In this document: positions 13,189 through 15,679 of the stretch, piece after piece
Position numbering within the stretch: the first letter of the stretch is position 1
How the letters are laid out: each line of letters starts with the position of its first letter
NCBI GenBank assembly: GCA_031278675.1
Contig: JAITJY010000178.1
Location: 1-15,679, forward strand
Source of the DNA: Bifidobacteriaceae bacterium
GTDB lineage: Bacteria > Actinomycetota > Actinomycetes > Actinomycetales > WQXJ01
DNA: 15,679 bases
Direction: 5' to 3'
Notes under the pieces: model-generated
Told to the model about the DNA's origin: nothing
The model's input: only the letters and a program-made list of their open reading frames with translations
The model's database searches: none
Made by a program: the position numbers and the translations under genes

Positions 13189-14399
13189 TAGTCCGCCGTC
13201 GCAGGCCGCGCCAGGGCGGCGCGCAACCGCGCCGCCAAAGTGCCCCTGTCCGCCACCTCAATGCTGGTCAGGCCCTGCCAGGCGGCGGCCCGCCGCAATT
13301 CGGCGGCCAGTGCAAGGCCGTCCGCCTCCGCCTGGGCGCGAGGCGCGCCCGCATCCTCTAGCCAGGCCGATTGCACCAGGAGGCGCGAACGCTGCCGGTC
13401 AGCTTTGAGGTCGACCCGGGCAGCGAACCGTGTTCCCCGCAGGAACAGGTAGACGTAGTATCCGTGGGTGCGCCGCTCGGCCGGGGTGTAGATGCTGATC
13501 CGGTAGTCGACGCCAAATAGCTGGTAGAGCCGCCGGCGCTCGAACACCAGATTGTCGAATGGGCTGATCAGGCAGTTGGCTTGGACCTGGCGCGGCTGCG
13601 CGGCTGGCGCCCACAGCCAGGCCGGTTCTTTCCAGCCGGGCACTGCGACTTCCTCCAGTTGCCCAGCTACGGCCAACGCCTGGATGGCGATGCGGGTTTC
13701 AGCCAGCTCTGTGCGGAAGTAGTCGGCCAGGTGCCGGGCGCTCGCCACACCCAGGGCGGCCGCCGCCCGGCCTATCAGGACGCGGTGCGCCGACTCCCGG
13801 TCCAGCGGCGCCTCGGCCAGATGGGGGAGCGGGATGGCCCGCCCAGGCAGGTCGTAAAGACGCTCGAACTGCCTGTTGCGCCTGGTCACAGCCACCTCAC
13901 CGCAGCGGAACAGCCACTCCAGCGCGGTCTTCGCCTCCGACCATTCCCACCAGCCGCCCGCCGCTTTGGGCCGCCCCAGACCAATCTCCCGCGCCGTTAG
14001 CGGCCCCCGCTCTGCCACCTCGGCCAGCACCGCTTCGATGAGTTGCGGCTGGTGGTCGGCTAGCTGCCGCATCCGGCCCCAGGCCCAGCGCCGCGCCTCC
14101 TGGCGGCGGAACTCGAAGCAGGGGTACAGGTCAAGGTCGATCAGGCTGGCCGCGTGCCCCCAATATTCGAACAGCGGCCCACCCTCCAAACACCCCTGGT
14201 CATATTCGCCCAGTCGGCTGAACAGCGGCATCGCATGGGCCCGAGTGAACACGTTGACGGAATCGAGCTGGTATTGGGCGAGTCGCCGCGTCACCCGGTC
14301 AGCCCGGCGCTGGCTGGGCGGGCCCGTTCGCGCCGCCCCGAAACACTGCGCCACCAGCACAATCCGCCGCGCCTCCAGCAATGTCAGGACCGCAGCCAC
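13188..14399 (-). CDS. YcaQ/AlkX-like winged-helix DNA glycosylase (HTH_42 family)
   Basis: A 403-residue protein of the winged-helix family that includes E. coli YcaQ (AlkX), which unhooks interstrand crosslinks, and Streptomyces AlkZ. The catalytic segment is seen at 42-53: AQYQLDSVNVFTRAH, with Gln44-Leu45-Asp46 giving the Q-x-D form of the YcaQ branch rather than the Q-x-Q of AlkZ. Other family marks are SRLGEYD, FEYWGHAASLID, WEWSEAKTALEWLFRCGEVA (a winged-helix segment near 151-170), SPFDNLVFERRRLYQLFGVDY and RTHGYYVYLFLRGTRFAARVDLK. The GTG start at 14399 lies behind a GGGG-containing stretch (GCATGGGGCG on the minus strand); the length is normal for the family. It appears to be a single-gene unit ending in a strong hairpin. 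Crosslink repair is inferred from the family. Confidence 0.88.
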   Translation of the reverse strand: MAAVLTLLEARRIVLVAQCFGAARTGPPSQRRADRVTRRLAQYQLDSVNVFTRAHAMPLFSRLGEYDQGCLEGGPLFEYWGHAASLIDLDLYPCFEFRRQEARRWAWGRMRQLADHQPQLIEAVLAEVAERGPLTAREIGLGRPKAAGGWWEWSEAKTALEWLFRCGEVAVTRRNRQFERLYDLPGRAIPLPHLAEAPLDRESAHRVLIGRAAAALGVASARHLADYFRTELAETRIAIQALAVAGQLEEVAVPGWKEPAWLWAPAAQPRQVQANCLISPFDNLVFERRRLYQLFGVDYRISIYTPAERRTHGYYVYLFLRGTRFAARVDLKADRQRSRLLVQSAWLEDAGAPRAQAEADGLALAAELRRAAAWQGLTSIEVADRGTLAARLRAALARPATAD

Positions 14400-14470
14400 C
14401 GCCCCATGCTAACGTCCTCGGCCGGCCACCGCGCCCACCGCCGGGCTGCTGGGACCGCCCGGTCGGCATC

Positions 14471-14558
14471 GTGCATAGCGCACCGCCACCAGCGCGGAGC
14501 CCACCATGGACGATGCCGTCGTCTAGGCCCGTGCGCAGCGCCCCGCCACCAGCGCGGA
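14471..14558. repeat. Pair of 28-bp direct repeats upstream of the YcaQ-like gene
   Basis: Positions 14471-14498 and 14531-14558 match at 25 of 28 bases, sharing CCGCCACCAGCGCGGA, with a 60-bp period. The first copy also overlaps one arm of an imperfect 13-bp inverted repeat (CGGCATCGTGCAT at 14464-14476 against ATGGACGATGCCG at 14506-14518). No gene is called over them; they lie 70-160 bp before the GTG at 14399. Confidence 0.7.
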
Positions 14559-14589
14559 CAATGCACAGGGGAAGTGGCACCATAAGAGG

Positions 14590-14809
14590 GTGGCTGTTCA
14601 GGATGACTCCCGCGAGCGTGAGATGGTCCAGTTGTTCAACTTGACAGTGCCCGAGGGGCGTGGGCGCAGCGACGTTGAACAACCCGCATATCGAGGCGGC
14701 ATTCTTCGACCGGTTTGAGCGGATCACCGAGGAGCACGCGGCTCGGCTGCGCGAACTGGTGCGCGCCTATTTCCGCAGGGCATCCGCCACGCAGCGGGCC
14801 ACCGCGTAG
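14590..14809 (+). pseudogene. Small plus-strand coding remnant split over two frames
   Basis: From GTG 14590 (or ATG 14623) one frame reads SREREMVQLFNLTVPEGRGR and stops at 14716-14718. From about 14675 another frame reads NNPHIEAAFFDRFERITEEH and on to TAG 14807-14809, a charged amphipathic helix ending in YFRRASATQRATA. The two look like halves of one short protein of about 72 residues joined by a frameshift near 14675, and the second half overlaps the 3' end of the methyltransferase gene on the other strand by 43 bases. No family recognised. Codon use is ordinary, but both parts are too short to be sure they are coding. Confidence 0.3.
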
Positions 14810-15679
14810 CCAACCGGGGGCGCAACCGCGTTCCCAATTTGCCCCAACCGCATGTAGACCGCGCCGACGAACGGCCACGATTCCGGGAAACCCTGGAGCA
14901 AGGCCACATCCGGGACCGAGAGGCGGAAATGGCCGTTCTTGGCGACATAAGCACGCGCGGCTTCACGGGTCGCGGCGACCCCGTTGGGCCACACCCTGAG
15001 CGCCTCAAACTTCCGTTTCGCTGAAACGCTGTTCAGAATTGATGTGGTGTGCCGCGGCCCTGTCAACCCGCTGCGGATGGTTGGGCACACGTCGTCGCGA
15101 CCTATGTCGGGCAGCCCGAGGGCCCGGCGCAGGCCCATCACCTCGGGGCGGCCGTCGTCCAAAGTACCCACGGCCCGATGCGTCGGGGTGGGCGGGCGCC
15201 AACGCTTCGCAGCAGCCGCCGACTTGAATCCGACAAACACGATCCGCCGCCGTGCTTGCGGCACACCGAAGTCGTAAGCCTGCAAAGCAACGCAGTGGAC
15301 TGTGTAAGCGGCGTTTAGCGGCCGCAGGATCGTGTCATCCACGTAGGCGGCGAACCGTCTGGTGGCGAGCGCCGCAACGTTCTCCGCAACGAAGGCCTCA
15401 GGGCCGATCTCCAGGACAGCTCGGACAAATTCGGGCCACATGTCGCGCGGGTCAGCCGCGCCGCGCTGCCTCCCAGCGTGGGAGAACGGTTGGCAGGGCG
15501 GTCCCCCATGGACGATGCCGACTTGCCCGCGCCGCGCTCTCCAGTTGGCTTCGCGGACATCGCCGTCCGCTCCTCCGTGGACTTCCCAAGCGGGGCGGGC
15601 GTTGCGGAGGGTCTGGGCGGCATCGTCCAAAATCTCCCATGAACCGGCGTGCTCGAAACCGGCCCGGTCGAACCCTAGG
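14767..15679 (-). CDS. C5-cytosine DNA methyltransferase (Dcm type), 5' end outside window
   Basis: Transfers a methyl group from S-adenosylmethionine to carbon 5 of cytosine in a specific site. From the window edge the frame reads LGFDRAGFEHAGSWEI, the usual stretch just after motif I, so the start lies beyond 15679; the TTG at 15630 is internal. Motif IV is GGPPCQPFSHAG with the catalytic Cys codon at 15493-15495, motif VI is ENV (near 15376-15384), and motif VIII is QARRRIVFVGF. Motif IX includes LLQGFPESW and motif X is QIGNAVAPPVGYAVA, close to the C-terminus, so the catalytic domain is complete apart from motif I. The target-recognition region is about 100 residues. No restriction endonuclease is visible on this side; it may be an orphan enzyme or have its partner upstream. 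Its stop overlaps a possible plus-strand remnant. Confidence 0.93.
   Translation of the reverse strand, partial: LGFDRAGFEHAGSWEILDDAAQTLRNARPAWEVHGGADGDVREANWRARRGQVGIVHGGPPCQPFSHAGRQRGAADPRDMWPEFVRAVLEIGPEAFVAENVAALATRRFAAYVDDTILRPLNAAYTVHCVALQAYDFGVPQARRRIVFVGFKSAAAAKRWRPPTPTHRAVGTLDDGRPEVMGLRRALGLPDIGRDDVCPTIRSGLTGPRHTTSILNSVSAKRKFEALRVWPNGVAATREAARAYVAKNGHFRLSVPDVALLQGFPESWPFVGAVYMRLGQIGNAVAPPVGYAVARCVADALRK

Noticed and set aside
14299..14727. 142-residue minus-strand frame with AGGGALR/AGGGALC repeats
   Set aside because: The repeated residues come from the 28-bp DNA repeats, it overlaps the start of the YcaQ-like gene in another frame, and it has no ribosome site or family.

Overview
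The window comes from a GC-rich actinobacterium. This is judged from the base composition, the GTG/TTG starts, the MsmK-dependent style of sugar ABC operon, the VapBC module and near-absent AT-rich promoters. A glycyl-radical enzyme implies an anaerobic or facultatively anaerobic life, and a GH127 arabinofuranosidase suggests plant-derived glycans as food (gut, rumen, insect gut or similar). The species cannot be named from the sequence alone.

Layout. 1-1113 (minus): azlCD-type branched-chain amino acid exporter, with azlD running off the left edge. 1114-1319: divergent control region with a perfect LacI-type palindrome. 1320-9117 (plus): a five-gene sugar operon made of a GH127 beta-L-arabinofuranosidase (interrupted by a frameshift in a run of ten G), a lipoprotein sugar-binding protein, two CUT1 permeases, and an 866-residue probable glycan-active protein of unknown activity. 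9157-9836 (minus): vapBC toxin-antitoxin. 9954-10103: four copies of a 21-bp repeat in a two-plus-two inverted arrangement, looking like a tiny mobile element or its relic. 10271-12706 (minus): hypD, trans-4-hydroxy-L-proline dehydratase. 12707-13152: long gene-free leader with a tandem 11-bp repeat. 13188-14399 (minus): YcaQ/AlkX-like DNA glycosylase ending in a 17-bp hairpin. 14400-14766: repeats and a small broken plus-strand reading frame. 14767-15679 (minus): C5-cytosine DNA methyltransferase whose start lies outside the window.

How the genes may work together (inference). Plant extensins carry beta-L-arabinofuranosyl chains on hydroxyproline. The binding protein and permeases would import arabinosides or arabinosyl-hydroxyproline peptides, while GH127 and the 866-residue partner, both without signal peptides, would trim them in the cytoplasm. 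Freed hydroxyproline would be dehydrated by HypD to pyrroline-5-carboxylate. No ABC ATPase, LacI regulator, HypD activase or ProC is present here, so these would have to be encoded elsewhere. The most unusual points are the G10 frameshift that splits GH127, the hydroxyproline link, the uncharacterised 866-residue protein, and the inverted 21-bp repeats.
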